DNA of 46,100 nt, taken from contig JAGWHJ010000010.1 in NCBI GenBank assembly GCA_028866835.1, positions 1-46,100 on the forward strand, given 5' to 3'. This document shows, piece after piece, positions 20,501-26,322 of this stretch. Origin of the DNA: Microcaldota archaeon (GTDB lineage Archaea; Micrarchaeota; Micrarchaeia; Micrarchaeales; CABMGC01). A program made the position numbers and the translations under genes. How positions within the stretch are numbered: position 1 is the first letter of the stretch; each line of letters begins with the position of its first letter. The notes beneath the pieces were generated by a model. It was not told the DNA's origin and ran no database searches. It was given only the letters and a program-made list of their open reading frames with translations.

Positions 20501-23500
20501 AATCGAATTAGTGCTTGCACTGTCAGTGACGAAGACGTTCGCGACGAGGGTGTTGCCGGCGTTTCCGGTGACCTGCCACAGGAAGGTGTTTGAGGTTGTT
20601 ATCATGTTTGCTACGACGATATTCGTCACGCTGTTGTACACGAGGAAGTTGTACGTGTATGGCGTTGTGCCTCCGGATTCGTACGCGCTGAAGAGCTCGT
20701 ATTGATTGCTACCTACAACGGGGGTATTCGATGCTGCAATGGTAGGTGTTGCAAGTGCGGGCTCCACAGTCCATGCGGATGTGAGTATGGAGTTCACTAT
20801 CTCGTTGGTCGTAGCAGAATCGGTAATTATTACGTTCGCATCCAGCGTATTGCCAGAATTGCCCGTTACCTGCCAGAGGAAGGTGTTCGAGGCGGTGAGC
20901 ATGTTCGCCACCTGGATGCCGGTCACGCTGTTGTAGACGAGGAAGTTGTACGTCAGTGGCGTTGCGCCGCCGCTCTCGTACGCCGAGAAGAGGATGTACT
21001 GGTTTGTGTCAACTGTTGGCGAATTCGTTCCCGCGAGTGTGGGCGTTGTCGGGGCGGTGTATACGTAATAATTCCCGGAGTATATGGAATTGGCAAGATT
21101 CGGGGTTGACGCGTCGTCGGTGACGAAGACGTTCGCCTTCTCCGGCGAGTTTGAAGTGTCGACCGAGCCGATGTAGTACGACCATCCCTGCGTTGTCGAG
21201 GCCGACCCTTTGTCAGTGACCGTATTCGTTACGGTTGCCGTGGTTACGGAGTTAACGGCATTGAAACCGTACGTGTAGCCCGAAGACGCGGATGAGCTGC
21301 CCCAGGATCCGCCGATGAACCTTACGTCGGACACCGCCAGGCCTGTGGACGATAGGCCCAGAGACGGGAAATTAACAGTGTAAGAGTTGCCCTCGGTCTG
21401 GTTGCATAGAGCAAGCGCTATCCCAGATGCATAGCCGGTGGGGGTGATGAACTGTTGCGTGCAGCCTGCTGGCCATGTGATGCTGCTGCCGCACGACCCA
21501 TCGCCGCATGCGGCAATTATTGCGACGGACTCGGGCTGCGTGCCCGAATCGGTGTTGTAGGTAAACGATGCCGAGTTCACGCCATTGTAAGTAGACCCGG
21601 ACTGGCCGCCGTAGGTCATGGTCCCTGAAGTGCTTACGGAGAGCCCTCCGGCCTCTATGTACTGCGAAGCGGATATGGAAGTGGTGCATGTCGACCCGCT
21701 AGTCCAAGGCTGGCTGATCTCTGCGACATTGGCCGTGCCTGTGCCTCCCGCGTTATTAAACAGTGGGTATGATGGCGTTGAAAGAGGGTTCGACCCGTAT
21801 CCCGCGCCCCAGCAGAACACGCCTGGAGATGTCGATGCGGTGACAGAGCACGATGTAGAGGTACCAGAAACCGGCCCGCTGTTGCAGTACACTGCGTTGT
21901 ATACGCCGACGAGCGTTCCGCCGGATGTGGTGGCGGTAAAGGATTGGTACTGGCCCACGTCCAGTATCGAGTTTGAAGGCGAGCCTATTACCACGCTGAG
22001 CTGGGGATTTATTGTTACAGCTTTGGATGCGATGCTATTTACAACGCCATTCACAGAATCGGTGATGTACACCTTTGCAGTTATTGTATTGCCTGCGTCT
22101 GCAGCCGGGACCTGCCAGAGGAATGTGTTTGTCGTGCCGGAAAGGCCGGAGTAAAGTGCGTTTGCTACAAGCGTACCGGTAACGCTGTTTACCACCTGGT
22201 AGTTTGCGGTGTACGAGGACGTGCCTCCGGACCATGAAGCCGCGAAAGACTCGTACTGGCCGGCATCGACGTACGGGGTGTTTGAAACGGTCAGTGTTGG
22301 TGTGGATAATGCTGGATTTACCGTCCAGGTTGAGGTGAGTATGGAATTTGCAGTCTGTGCGGTGCCATATGAGCTGTCGGTCACGAAGACGTTGGCATTT
22401 ACCGTGTTACCCGCATCTGCAGCAGGAACCTGCCAGAGGAAGGTGTTTGACGATGTAGTCGTGCTTGCAAGCTGCGTTCCGGTCACGCTGTTGTAGACAT
22501 AGAATTTGTAGGTGAACGGCGATGTGCCCGCCGATTCGTACGCGCTGAAGCTGATGTACTGGTTGGCATCGACCGTAGGGGAGTTTGTGCCTGCAATGGT
22601 AGGAGTGGCCAATGCTGGGTTTACAGTCACTTCGCTGTTTATGCTGTTCGTAGTCACTGGTGTCGAAGCAGAATCGGTTATGAAGACGCAGTACCACGTG
22701 TTTGATGTCGGCGATACAGCGCTGAATATCGCATTTGCCGCTGCAAGGCCGGATATCGTCTGGACAAGGGTGCTTCCGGAATTGCACGTCGAGGTGGATG
22801 AAGAGTACAGTTTGGCGGTGTATGGCGGTGTGCCAGAGTTCAGCGTTGCGCTCTGGTGCAATGCGTCGCCCATCATCATCCAGTACCAGTCGGCTGCCAG
22901 AGGCTCGTTGGTGATGTTCATCTGTATCATGCTGCTGGTCTGCGCGGTGGAGAACGAGTTGAAGGCTATGCCGCTGTTCCATGCGTTAGTACCCCCGTAA
23001 TTTCCCTTGCTTGACAGGGTCATATAAGCGCCGTTGTCGGAGATGTAGCCGTTGGCACTGCCATGGCCGCTCCCGATGCTGTCGCTGCCTGCGAAGCCGA
23101 AGATGAAATCCGGGTATTGCGATGTTGATACCGTGATATTTGGCGGCGCACTTGCGGTGCCTTTGTGTATTGCGTTTGCCGGAAGCGTGATGCTGCTGTC
23201 CCACGGGGTGACCGTATTCGTTCCGGATACTGCAAAGGCCTGGATCACAGCGTCGTCTATCCCAGCCGAGAGTTTTACTGTTATCGTGTCTGACGAGAGC
23301 TTATTCGGTGATACCGCATACCATACCTCTTGATCATCATAATAGGCAGCTGCGTCCGATGTTATCACGTTGGCGTTCCTTTTTGTCCAGGTCAGCCCTG
23401 CCGTGTCGGACACTGAGTTTACGCTGAAGCTGCTTGCGCCCTCCGCACCTGCATAGACCACTAATACATCGTTGGTGTTTGAGGTGGTGATCGACATCGT

Positions 23501-25120
23501 GCCGCTGCTGCCGCCTGTGAAGATGCTGTTGGTAACGCCGTCTATGGCTAGGGTGCCGGCGGAGCTGCCCCAGGAAGAGCTAAACGTGACAGACTGGCCG
23601 CTGTCGATGCCTGGGTTCGAAGGCGATATGGAAGGTGCATTCAATGCGCTATCTATGGTAAGGGTGTTTGCAAGCAGCAGCGCGTTGCTGCCGTAGTAAT
23701 ACGGATTCGTCCCGTTGTCCTGGGCCACTGCATAAAGGTTCAATGCGCCGTAGATGCTCGACGCAGCGGCCTCGCTGTATTTCACGCCGTTGAACGTGAA
23801 CGACAGTGAGTTGCTGCTTATGGCATTTATGGTGAGCCTCATCAGCCCGTTGGAGGTCTGTATGCCGCTGAGCTCCTGAACCGATGTCCCAGACAGGTTG
23901 CCTATTGCGGTTGCCTGGTTCGTGTTCTGTTCAGTGACGTATGCAAGGGTGCCTGTGGGGCTGATTGCTATGTCCCAGGGATTTGAATTCACCACTATCG
24001 TGTTTATTACGCTGTTAGCGGCAACGTTTATCACATTCACGGTGCTCCCGGCTCCGGTATTCACCACGTATGCCAGGCTGCCGGAGGGGTTGAACGAGAC
24101 ATAAGTTGGATGTGTCCCCTCCGTAATGGTATTGATCACCGTGTTTGAAGCCACGTTGATCACGTTCACTGTGCCGGACCCATAATTGACAATGTAGGCC
24201 ATGGAGCCCGTCGGATTGAAGGCGACGCTTATCGGATTGGTGCCCACGGTAATGGTATTTATCACGGTGTTGGTAGCTACCTTTATCACGCTGACGGTGC
24301 CTGAGCCCGAGTTTGTCACATAGGCTATGGAACCGTTAGGGTTGAATACCGCATCGGTCGGGCTGCTGCCCACGGAGATCGTGCTTGCTATGCTGTTTGT
24401 TGCTACATTTATCACATTGACAGCGCCAGTGCCGCCATAGTCAGTAACGTATGCCAGGCCGCCGAAGGGGTTGAAAGAGATGCCGTACGGCGTAGGGCCC
24501 ACCAATATTGTCTTTATTACGGCATTGGTTGACAGCGATATCACATTGACTGCTCCGCTGTTCTGGTTTACAACATACGCCAGCGTATTCTTCGGATTGA
24601 CCGATATCGACCATGGCGCTGGGCCTACCGCTATCGTATTGACCACGGAATTTGATGCGACATTTATTGTGCTGACGGTGTTGGAGTTGTAATTTGTCAC
24701 GAATGCAAGCGCACCGGAGGGATTGAAGGCAACATACTGCGGGTATGAACCGACGTTTATGGAGTTTACCACCTGATTGTCCAGCTTGTTTGTCGAGAGA
24801 TTTTGGTTTATCCACGTCCATGCTCCGGAATACGGGCCTCCCGAGCCCCCGCTTATCACGGTGTTTGCGATAGCTATCTGCCCTACGTCTATCGTAGTGT
24901 TGGTGAGCGTAAACTTGCTTGGGGTCGCAGTAAGGGAAGCGGCTGAGGCGGTGCACATGAGTGAGATAAACGAGATAATAGCTGCCATCCTCAGCGCAGC
25001 TGCTACGGTACGGCCGTTTGTCGAGGCCAAAAACAAATTTGTGGGAGGCAGAGACCCTCTTGAAGCCCCTTTTCCCTCGTTTTCATGGTGGGTATGGATG
25101 TGTTCGGTGCGCCTTTTCAT
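8504..25120 (-). CDS. Giant repetitive cell-surface protein, about 5,538 aa
   Basis: One uninterrupted frame of 16.6 kb. ATG 25120 is chosen because a TATA box lies 35 nt upstream and because extension to 25471 would run through the neighbouring methyltransferase gene. Order: His-rich N-region, signal peptide (about residues 44-61, cleavage after ASA), seven-bladed YVTN propeller (119-412), then many roughly 100-aa beta-sandwich repeats typified by YDQGTDIIFTGTASGG and YTYNFLVYNSVT. Inserted modules are described separately. A Thr/Pro-rich linker near residue 5110 leads to an approximately 400-aa module shared with the 581-aa neighbour, one membrane helix, and a basic tail (DRLESLKGIKEKLEK). 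N-glycosylation sequons are abundant. Likely an adhesin or cell-coat fibre; that role is inference. Confidence 0.88.
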   Translation of the reverse strand: MKRRTEHIHTHHENEGKGASRGSLPPTNLFLASTNGRTVAAALRMAAIISFISLMCTASAASLTATPSKFTLTNTTIDVGQIAIANTVISGGSGGPYSGAWTWINQNLSTNKLDNQVVNSINVGSYPQYVAFNPSGALAFVTNYNSNTVSTINVASNSVVNTIAVGPAPWSISVNPKNTLAYVVNQNSGAVNVISLSTNAVIKTILVGPTPYGISFNPFGGLAYVTDYGGTGAVNVINVATNSIASTISVGSSPTDAVFNPNGSIAYVTNSGSGTVSVIKVATNTVINTITVGTNPISVAFNPTGSMAYIVNYGSGTVNVINVASNTVINTITEGTHPTYVSFNPSGSLAYVVNTGAGSTVNVINVAANSVINTIVVNSNPWDIAISPTGTLAYVTEQNTNQATAIGNLSGTSVQELSGIQTSNGLMRLTINAISSNSLSFTFNGVKYSEAAASSIYGALNLYAVAQDNGTNPYYYGSNALLLANTLTIDSALNAPSISPSNPGIDSGQSVTFSSSWGSSAGTLAIDGVTNSIFTGGSSGTMSITTSNTNDVLVVYAGAEGASSFSVNSVSDTAGLTWTKRNANVITSDAAAYYDDQEVWYAVSPNKLSSDTITVKLSAGIDDAVIQAFAVSGTNTVTPWDSSITLPANAIHKGTASAPPNITVSTSQYPDFIFGFAGSDSIGSGHGSANGYISDNGAYMTLSSKGNYGGTNAWNSGIAFNSFSTAQTSSMIQMNITNEPLAADWYWMMMGDALHQSATLNSGTPPYTAKLYSSSTSTCNSGSTLVQTISGLAAANAIFSAVSPTSNTWYCVFITDSASTPVTTNSINSEVTVNPALATPTIAGTNSPTVDANQYISFSAYESAGTSPFTYKFYVYNSVTGTQLASTTTSSNTFLWQVPAADAGNTVNANVFVTDSSYGTAQTANSILTSTWTVNPALSTPTLTVSNTPYVDAGQYESFAASWSGGTSSYTANYQVVNSVTGTLVANALYSGLSGTTNTFLWQVPAADAGNTITAKVYITDSVNGVVNSIASKAVTINPQLSVVIGSPSNSILDVGQYQSFTATTSGGTLVGVYNAVYCNSGPVSGTSTSCSVTASTSPGVFCWGAGYGSNPLSTPSYPLFNNAGGTGTANVAEISQPWTSGSTCTTSISASQYIEAGGLSVSTSGTMTYGGQSGSTYNGVNSASFTYNTDSGTQPESVAIIAACGDGSCGSSITWPAGCTQQFITPTGYASGIALALCNQTEGNSYTVNFPSLGLSSTGLAVSDVRFIGGSWGSSSASSGYTYGFNAVNSVTTATVTNTVTDKGSASTTQGWSYYIGSVDTSNSPEKANVFVTDDASTPNLANSIYSGNYYVYTAPTTPTLAGTNSPTVDTNQYILFSAYESGGATPLTYNFLVYNSVTGIQVANMLTASNTFLWQVTGNSGNTLDANVIITDSATTNEIVNSILTSAWTVEPALATPTIAASNTPVVGSNQYELFSAYESGGTTPYTYNFLVYNSVTNIVVANMITTSNTFLWQVTGNAGNTLVANVFVTDSASTNSIANSILTGTITVRSLSAVLLTGNVLGYETGQSVYFAAKVGNGTSPFTYNYIVTNSVTGVQIANALYTNVAPNGNVFAWSIPAATAGNTFQANVIITDSSSIRANSIKTIAIPISRALAATSLTVSNSVAEQGQYETIVDSISGGTTPYTYNVIVTNSVNGNVIASSLQYNSISTSNTLSYKLPVSNNDLGTQNANGNVFDSSGLPSQAAQFANNADANVPNSGSLSLNGNTMTVAGWMNANAYPGGFGFDFAFSSWSGVDDSWIFDIGTSSGKPYVEMHNSGGTAYSFTGTSALNTNQWYQFAVVLNQNVITYYINGSQVGTASFTGSLEPFSSGTCEYAIGGKECSSSNSFGWDGLLSNIQLYNTSLSAAQVNSLYQEGIAGAPSVPNSIVGWWPLNGNANDLSGNANNGVAVNIAYTNTLAAGYNAIPAIQSTNSFSVYPSLAASITPSSNAIYDQGTDIIFTGTASGGTGSYTYNFLVYAGIPCSNTITSSYSGTIPGKTLFNYTLYGGGGGGGSGNGGNGAQVTGSFTISAGNSLTVYAGGAGGGGGYFGGGGGGSGYYGGGGGNNDYVGGGGGGGSSAILSNSVLINYASGGSGGAGSGGSTAGGGSSSGGSGGGSGSNGGSQSGGAGASGSGGGAGGNGGSGGAGGSAGAGGGGYGGGGGSGSGSNTGAGSGGSNGGSSSNGVPGGTTGAGGANSGTEGAGGSGGSVRLAWVQSSSVSNPSCLLSDATSGALVGNYLSASGQGGTLTYAFPVNSANAGNTLFANVSVTDTASTPVTVNSIPSGIFTVNAALTASIAPSSNGQYDQGTDVIFTATAGGGTTSYTYNFLVYNSVTNIQVGNFLSTATTSTTQTYAFPINSANAGNTLVANVFITDGSGNAVAVNSIHSVTIQVVSPIGQPSITPSSAQTYDVGSTVIFNTPFPGGGVGTFTYNFLVYNSITNVLIANQLSTSQTFAYTIPAAGNTLVANVFVTDQSANEVPVNSVHSGVITIDSALNTPTIAPSSNAIYDQGTDIVFTGTASGGTGSYTYNFLVYNSVTHTVVGNYLSASGQGGTLTYAFPVNSANAGNTLVANVFVNDNSANSVSANSIPSGVFTVDAALNTPTITPSSNAMYDQGTDIIFTGTASGGTGSYTYNFLVYNSVTHTKVGNYLSTSGQSGTLTYAFPVNSANAGNTLVANVFVTDSSANAVSANSLPSGVFTVDTSLGTPTITPSSNAIYDQGTDIIFTGTASGGTGSYTYNFLVYNSVTHTKVGNYLTASGQGGSLTYAFPVNSANAGNTLVANVFVTDSSANSASVNSIPSGVFTINSSITVSLTPSSNAVYDQGTSINLTATVSGGTKVYTYNFLVYNSVTHTLVGNFLNVSVGASTQSYLFPVNSANAGNTLVANIFITDTSANAVAVNSIPSGVFTVNSILLTGVLTETNTAIDNGQYARLAGHPSGGSPPYTINYFPQPNCSGTSIGSGTSVLVNPAHSTTYSFNVVDSSGAPSGACSASNTLTVNTVLATPTIAPSNPTIDSGQSFTFNSVWPSNAMLGIDGASNDSFSSASSNSVKLTTYNSSDVVVVLVGFETGSSTAQSVSSISDTAGLTWQKRSAVTQASDINGYYNDLEVWYAIASNPLSNDAITAHLSGTINEGTIIAFGVSGANTTSPWDTNALLPVTTSNSAGPAEIYISTSNANDILLGYVGNDGGSSIPLQSGSRDGWVGIANTNTVKTNGTIFWGSGVGYQLAGSLQSSAELTLQRAESRNTYAENWIGIGDAMRAGVQSGTPKYTATLYSSATSTCNSGSTQVQQITNIGTTNVLFSPVSPTSTTYYCIFVTDSAPVAQTTNSINSKVTVNPALIASVTPSSNTLYDQGTDIIFTGTASGGTSTFTYNFLVYNSVTHTLVGNYLSAAGQGSSLTYAFPVNSANAGNTLVANVFITDSATFPNTVNSVPSGVFTVDTSLNTPTITPSANAVYDQGTDIIFSGTASGGTGSYTYNFLVYNSVTHTVVANYLSTSGQGSSLTYAFPVNSANAGNTLVANVFVTDSSGNTVTVNSLPSGVFTVDTALGTPTIAPSSNAVYDQGTDIIFTGTASGGTGSYTYNFLVYNSVTHTQVGNFLSTSGQGGSVTYAFPVNSANAGNTLVANVFVTDSSANAVSANSLPSGVFTVDTALGTPTIAPSSNAVYDQGTDIIFTGTASGGTGSYTYNFLVYNSVTHTVVGNYLTASGQGGSLTYAFPVNSANAGNTLVANVFVTDAGANAVTVNSVPSGIFTVEAALGTPAISPSSAQSYEVGQTVTFTASGVSGGTTPYTYNFVIYNSITNALIASSGYGSSASYAYTIPATGNTLVANVFVQDSSANVPTTNSILSGVITVYSKLGVPTIAPSSAGTYDVGQTIPFNAYVTGGSGSYSYNFLVYNSVTNIQVGNLLTTSNSFAYSVPSSQAGNTLVANVFVTDTGITVPFTQNSILSGVQTIQSGLTTPTISVTNTLADASQYIIFTGTVSGGTAPYTYNFLVVNTITGALLANLLTTNSLSSNTFAWQIPAADAGNTLNANVIVTDSLSQSANSVKSSTIAVNAFPTTPSLTPSNSVLDSGQYEIFTSSWTGGTYPFTVKIYNITGSSTLNQYTSVQSTSNSYAFKVSSPTSNNNFQYNAIITDGATTGATVNSIANTIVVNPALAPTISASNTVVHAGQYVVFTATTGGGTSPYTYNYQVVNTITGTLIANALYTGVSGTSNTFSWQVPSGLVGNTLEGNVIITDSASSAATSNSVESSTITVVATGAVTLTPSNTLLDDGQYEIFTSSWPSTVGPYTVNYFNVTGSKTLQQFTGVSGTSNAFAFVVHSPTANNAFQYNVIITDSESTPAVSNSVTNTIQVSPALAPTISASNTVVHAGQYVVFTATTGGGTSSYTYNYQVVNTITGTLIANALYTGVSSTTNTFSWQVPVGLVGNTLQANVIITDSASTAATANSVESSTITVVSVSSVTLIPSNVLLDDGQTEVFTSTWAATTGPYTVNYFNVTGSKTLQQFTGVSGTSNAFSFVVHSPTANNAFQYNVIITDSQGVPQTANSITNTIQVSPALAPTIAASNTAVYAGQYVAFTANTGGGTSLFTYNYMVVNTITGTLIANALYTGVSGTSNTFLWQVPSGLVGNTLEANVIVTDSASTPVTANSVYSATITIQTSPTTPTLTPSNTLLDDGQTETFTSSWAATTGPYTVNYFNVTGSKALQLYTGVSSTSNAFSFVVHSPTANNAFQYNVIITDSQGSPQTTNSITNTIEVSPALNPSVGASNTVVQPTQYIAFNGASGGGTSPYTYNYVVVNVLTGTVVANALYTGVSSTSNTFLWQVPSNAVGDRLQANLTVTDSASTAEALTVQSGTMIVLGSGTTVGILVSNTLIDSGQFQVLTGAVVGHTSPFTYNFMVYNSSNTLVANALYASVASSQNAFAFTQQPSWGTGAFTVNLVVTDSSSPANVLNASVVYGANSAISGVTLTPSSSSLTNGQTETFTASWSGGTGTYTVTYFNITGNTILGQYSGVSGTTNAFAFTIVAPTSNSFTYNVFITDSASTKEKLGSGSSTINVGPSTVTPTTTIPSGVHPSTSIKTTSTTTIPKIGSTPQILISSVPIYTWVGLSSRLSSIINLQNIANVTEGINISVAGGTPSNILSIPTNALYITPGSYVGVPLDFMAGENQTPGTYDVPLQVKTTLPNGASAYQTEFLTVTVYNQAGRPTMDSQVSLINATQVGVTVQVSNPTRIPINNLIVQTYLPSGVVSSANSIKTPGANYNVTAQKGYNIVQWDAGSIQPSHSTYAYYVLQKAQNINLLNSMENLLAVESAASANFAQSLRIANPVTPTLYVNSTGVINVSAVYTGTSPQNVSFVLTAPPSIKLTNATQNITILPEQFVNLKFGIQTGQSSGTATLILYVNSNNANLTYYLPVVVSQTSPPAYNATTVPQPVSFNPADYTKYELPAAAVIVAAAAAYLVRWRMRRAKFSKDRLESLKGIKEKLEKPPD
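10300..12780 (-). repeat. Higher-order repeat of about 603 nt in the giant gene
   Basis: A marker (TAGAGTGCAT or TAGAGCGCGT) recurs at 10545, 11151, 11754 and 12357, giving spacings of 606, 603 and 603 nt. Each period encodes two different sandwich domains of about 100 aa: one with AGQYVVFTATTGGGTSPYTY, the other with LDDGQ and TVNYFNVTGSKTLQ. The two-domain unit was therefore duplicated as a whole. Outer limits are approximate. Confidence 0.85.
13700..14960 (-). repeat. Tandem array of four 315-nt units (105 aa each)
   Basis: The sequence GGTCG/GATCA in the YDQG codons recurs at 13981, 14296, 14611 and 14926, exactly 315 nt apart each time. Parts of neighbouring units are identical over long stretches, for example around 13981-14067 and 14296-14381, while others differ at many silent sites. 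Confidence 0.9.
15190..15930 (-). other. SDTAGLTW module, second copy, inserted in a sandwich repeat
   Basis: Roughly residues 3060-3310 of the giant protein. SDTAGLTWQKR, NDLEVWYAI and SGANTTSPWDTN match the first copy near 22.9-23.6 kb. Sandwich-repeat sequence stands on both sides (IDSGQSFTFNSVW before, SGTPKYTATLYSS after), so the module seems to sit within one repeat. Limits are approximate. Confidence 0.7.
16240..17490 (-). repeat. Second array of four 312-315-nt units
   Basis: The YDQG codons recur at 16519, 16831, 17146 and 17461 (spacings 312, 315, 315). The units are the same type as at 13.7-15.0 kb; a tract of about 70 nt around 16881-16950 is repeated at 14031-14100. The unit near 17160-17300 is visibly more AT-rich, so units differ in age or in conversion history. 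Confidence 0.88.
18297..19057 (-). other. Glycine-rich domain inserted in a loop of a sandwich repeat
   Basis: Codes for about 250 residues of the giant protein. The core begins YTLYGGGGGGGSG, includes ISAGNSLTVYAGG and runs to about 18370 as nearly pure Gly/Ser. It resembles the glycine-rich beta domains of bacterial and phage surface proteins. It replaces the short NSVTHT loop of an ordinary repeat: the sequence before it ends YTYNFLVY and that after it resumes GALVGNYLSASGQGG. Cysteines just inside each edge (codons at 19043-19045 and 18320-18322) could form a disulfide closing the insertion. Confidence 0.78.
19205..19905 (-). other. LamG/concanavalin-like domain inserted in a repeat
   Basis: About 230 residues with the LamG pattern: AAQFANNADANVPNSGSLSL, MTVAGWMNA, NQWYQFAVVLNQ, ITYYINGSQVG, GLLSNIQLYNTSLSAAQV and GWWPLNGNANDLSGNANN. 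It follows NVFDSSG, which corresponds to the NVFVTDSSG strand and loop of an ordinary repeat. LamG domains often bind glycans or proteins; the ligand here is unknown. Confidence 0.82.
21255..21890 (-). other. Cys-containing module inserted in a repeat
   Basis: About 210 residues with several cysteines (NAVYCNSG, TSCSV, VFCWGAGYGSN, CGDGSC, WPAGCTQQF). Repeat-like sequence flanks it: LDVGQYQSFTATTSGGT before, YTYGFNAVNSVT after. The module is otherwise unrecognised. Disulfides are plausible outside the cell. Confidence 0.6.
22870..23570 (-). other. SDTAGLTW module, first copy, inserted in a repeat
   Basis: Roughly residues 517-750. SDTAGLTWTKR, DDQEVWYAVSPN and VSGTNTVTPWDS correspond closely to the copy at 15.2-15.9 kb. 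The following repeat half (YTAKLYSSSTSTCNSGST) is also shared, so module and host repeat were duplicated together. Confidence 0.7.
23885..24766 (-). other. Seven-bladed YVTN/YncE-type beta-propeller
   Basis: Seven consecutive units of about 42 aa, each with a VGxxPxxxxFNPxGxLAYVTN-like core followed by VNVINVATNxVIN. Seven blades make a closed propeller. The preceding sequence (TTIDVGQIAIANTVISGGSGG) resembles the first half of a sandwich repeat and the later NLYAVAQDNG resembles the second half, so the propeller may also be an insertion. Confidence 0.88.
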
Positions 25121-25150
25121 TACATGCCCTGAATCTGTCTGTTTATTAAT

Positions 25151-25159
25151 ATTTATAAA
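25151..25159 (-). promoter_or_regulatory. TATA box for the giant surface protein
   Basis: Minus-strand TTTATAAAT, centred 35 nt from ATG 25120, predicting a leader of about 9 nt. It lies just beyond the stop of the upstream methyltransferase gene and supports ATG 25120 over longer starts. Confidence 0.7.
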
Positions 25160-25203
25160 GGTGCATACGCAGCCCGGTAGGAGGGGTACATATATAGAGT
25201 AAT

Positions 25204-26313
25204 TTATGTAACTGTGATTTGGCGGCGTGGAGCCTTGGATTTGCCAATCTTGCTTGTGCCGGCTTTCGGATACGCAAAGACTGTGACCTCCTGCCTGTTG
25301 CTCGGGAGGACCTTTGCGCGCGTCGAGAACCTGCCCCTGAAGGACATGTTTATGTCGTCGAGGTATTTGTCGACGTTCCTCGTCACGCACTTCACGGTGA
25401 GTATCACCATGCATCGTGGTCCCATGAACCTCGAGTACATGATGATTGCATTGGCAGAATCCTTGTGCCACAGGTTCATGTCATCCGTGAGAAGCGACGC
25501 CTTGGCTGTCTTGAGCTTCCTCGCGGCCTCGTCGAACGTTGACTTTATGTGTATAAGGTCAGTTGACCTCAGCTCCTTCTCGGCGTCTATCTTCCCTTCC
25601 GACGGGCTTATGACCTTGACCCTCATGCCCGCCTTCCTTATCGCATCGTAGTTCAGCGCCGCGTTGTCTATGGCTATGACCTTGAAGCCCATCGATGCGA
25701 GGAAGAGGCTCCATCCGCCCGGTGCCGCTCCGAGGTCTATCGCGATCCCGCCGTTCGCCGCTATCTTGAATTCGTCGAACGCCTGCCTGAGCTTCAGCTC
25801 CGACCTGCTGACCTTCTTCTCCGTGTGGTAATGCCTGAGCGGATTGATGAACTTCCTTCCTATTGCCTCGCATTCAGCGATTCCCGAATAGCACTTTCCG
25901 TTCATCAGGACGACGTATCCAATGAGCTCGGGATCGTTGAGGTTGATGTTGTAGCCCTTGTCCTCCAGCGGCTGGCCCGCCTTCACCTCGATGTCCTTCG
26001 CAGAGTACACCGACTTCGAGTTTATGTCGACGCACTCGAGCTTCAGCCTCCTCGTCTTGGGCAGGCGGAGGGACCAGAATGCCGACGTGATTGTCCTGAG
26101 GTACCTGGACTTCAGGATGGGCTTCGGCCTTGACAGCCTGAATGCGCCGTTCGAGAATATGGAATTGCGCATCTTCAGCTGGAGGCCCTTCTCCTTCGTG
26201 TCTATGATGAGGAAATTCGTCAGCTCGTCAACTATCCGGAACTTCGCCTTCCTTGCGAGCTCGTTGAGGGCGCTCTTCCTGAACGTAGGCGATATGATGA
26301 CTAGGTAGAGCAT
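25204..26313 (-). CDS. FtsJ/RrmJ-fold 2'-O-methyltransferase, RlmM-like
   Basis: A 369-aa protein with an N-terminal ferredoxin-like/THUMP-type region (about 1-165; note DPELIGYVVLMNGKCYSGI) and a C-terminal FtsJ domain starting near 190. IDLGAAPGGWSLF is the SAM motif typical of RrmJ/RlmM. The K-D-K-E catalytic tetrad seems complete: K in SRSELKLRQAF, D in LLTDDMN, K in ILTVKCV, E in RQEVTVF. Bacterial RlmM methylates C2498 of 23S rRNA in this arrangement; the target here is inferred. GGTGA at 26323-26327 (minus strand), overlapping the stop of the upstream membrane protein, is a good ribosome site for ATG 26313. Confidence 0.85.
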   Translation of the reverse strand: MLYLVIISPTFRKSALNELARKAKFRIVDELTNFLIIDTKEKGLQLKMRNSIFSNGAFRLSRPKPILKSRYLRTITSAFWSLRLPKTRRLKLECVDINSKSVYSAKDIEVKAGQPLEDKGYNINLNDPELIGYVVLMNGKCYSGIAECEAIGRKFINPLRHYHTEKKVSRSELKLRQAFDEFKIAANGGIAIDLGAAPGGWSLFLASMGFKVIAIDNAALNYDAIRKAGMRVKVISPSEGKIDAEKELRSTDLIHIKSTFDEAARKLKTAKASLLTDDMNLWHKDSANAIIMYSRFMGPRCMVILTVKCVTRNVDKYLDDINMSFRGRFSTRAKVLPSNRQEVTVFAYPKAGTSKIGKSKAPRRQITVT

Positions 26314-26322
26314 CGCCGCAGT

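Noticed and set aside
25121-25471. 117-codon N-terminal extension of the giant ORF
   Set aside because: It overlaps the 3' end of the methyltransferase gene in another frame, lies upstream of the TATA box, and has a random composition; ATG 25120 gives a proper signal peptide.
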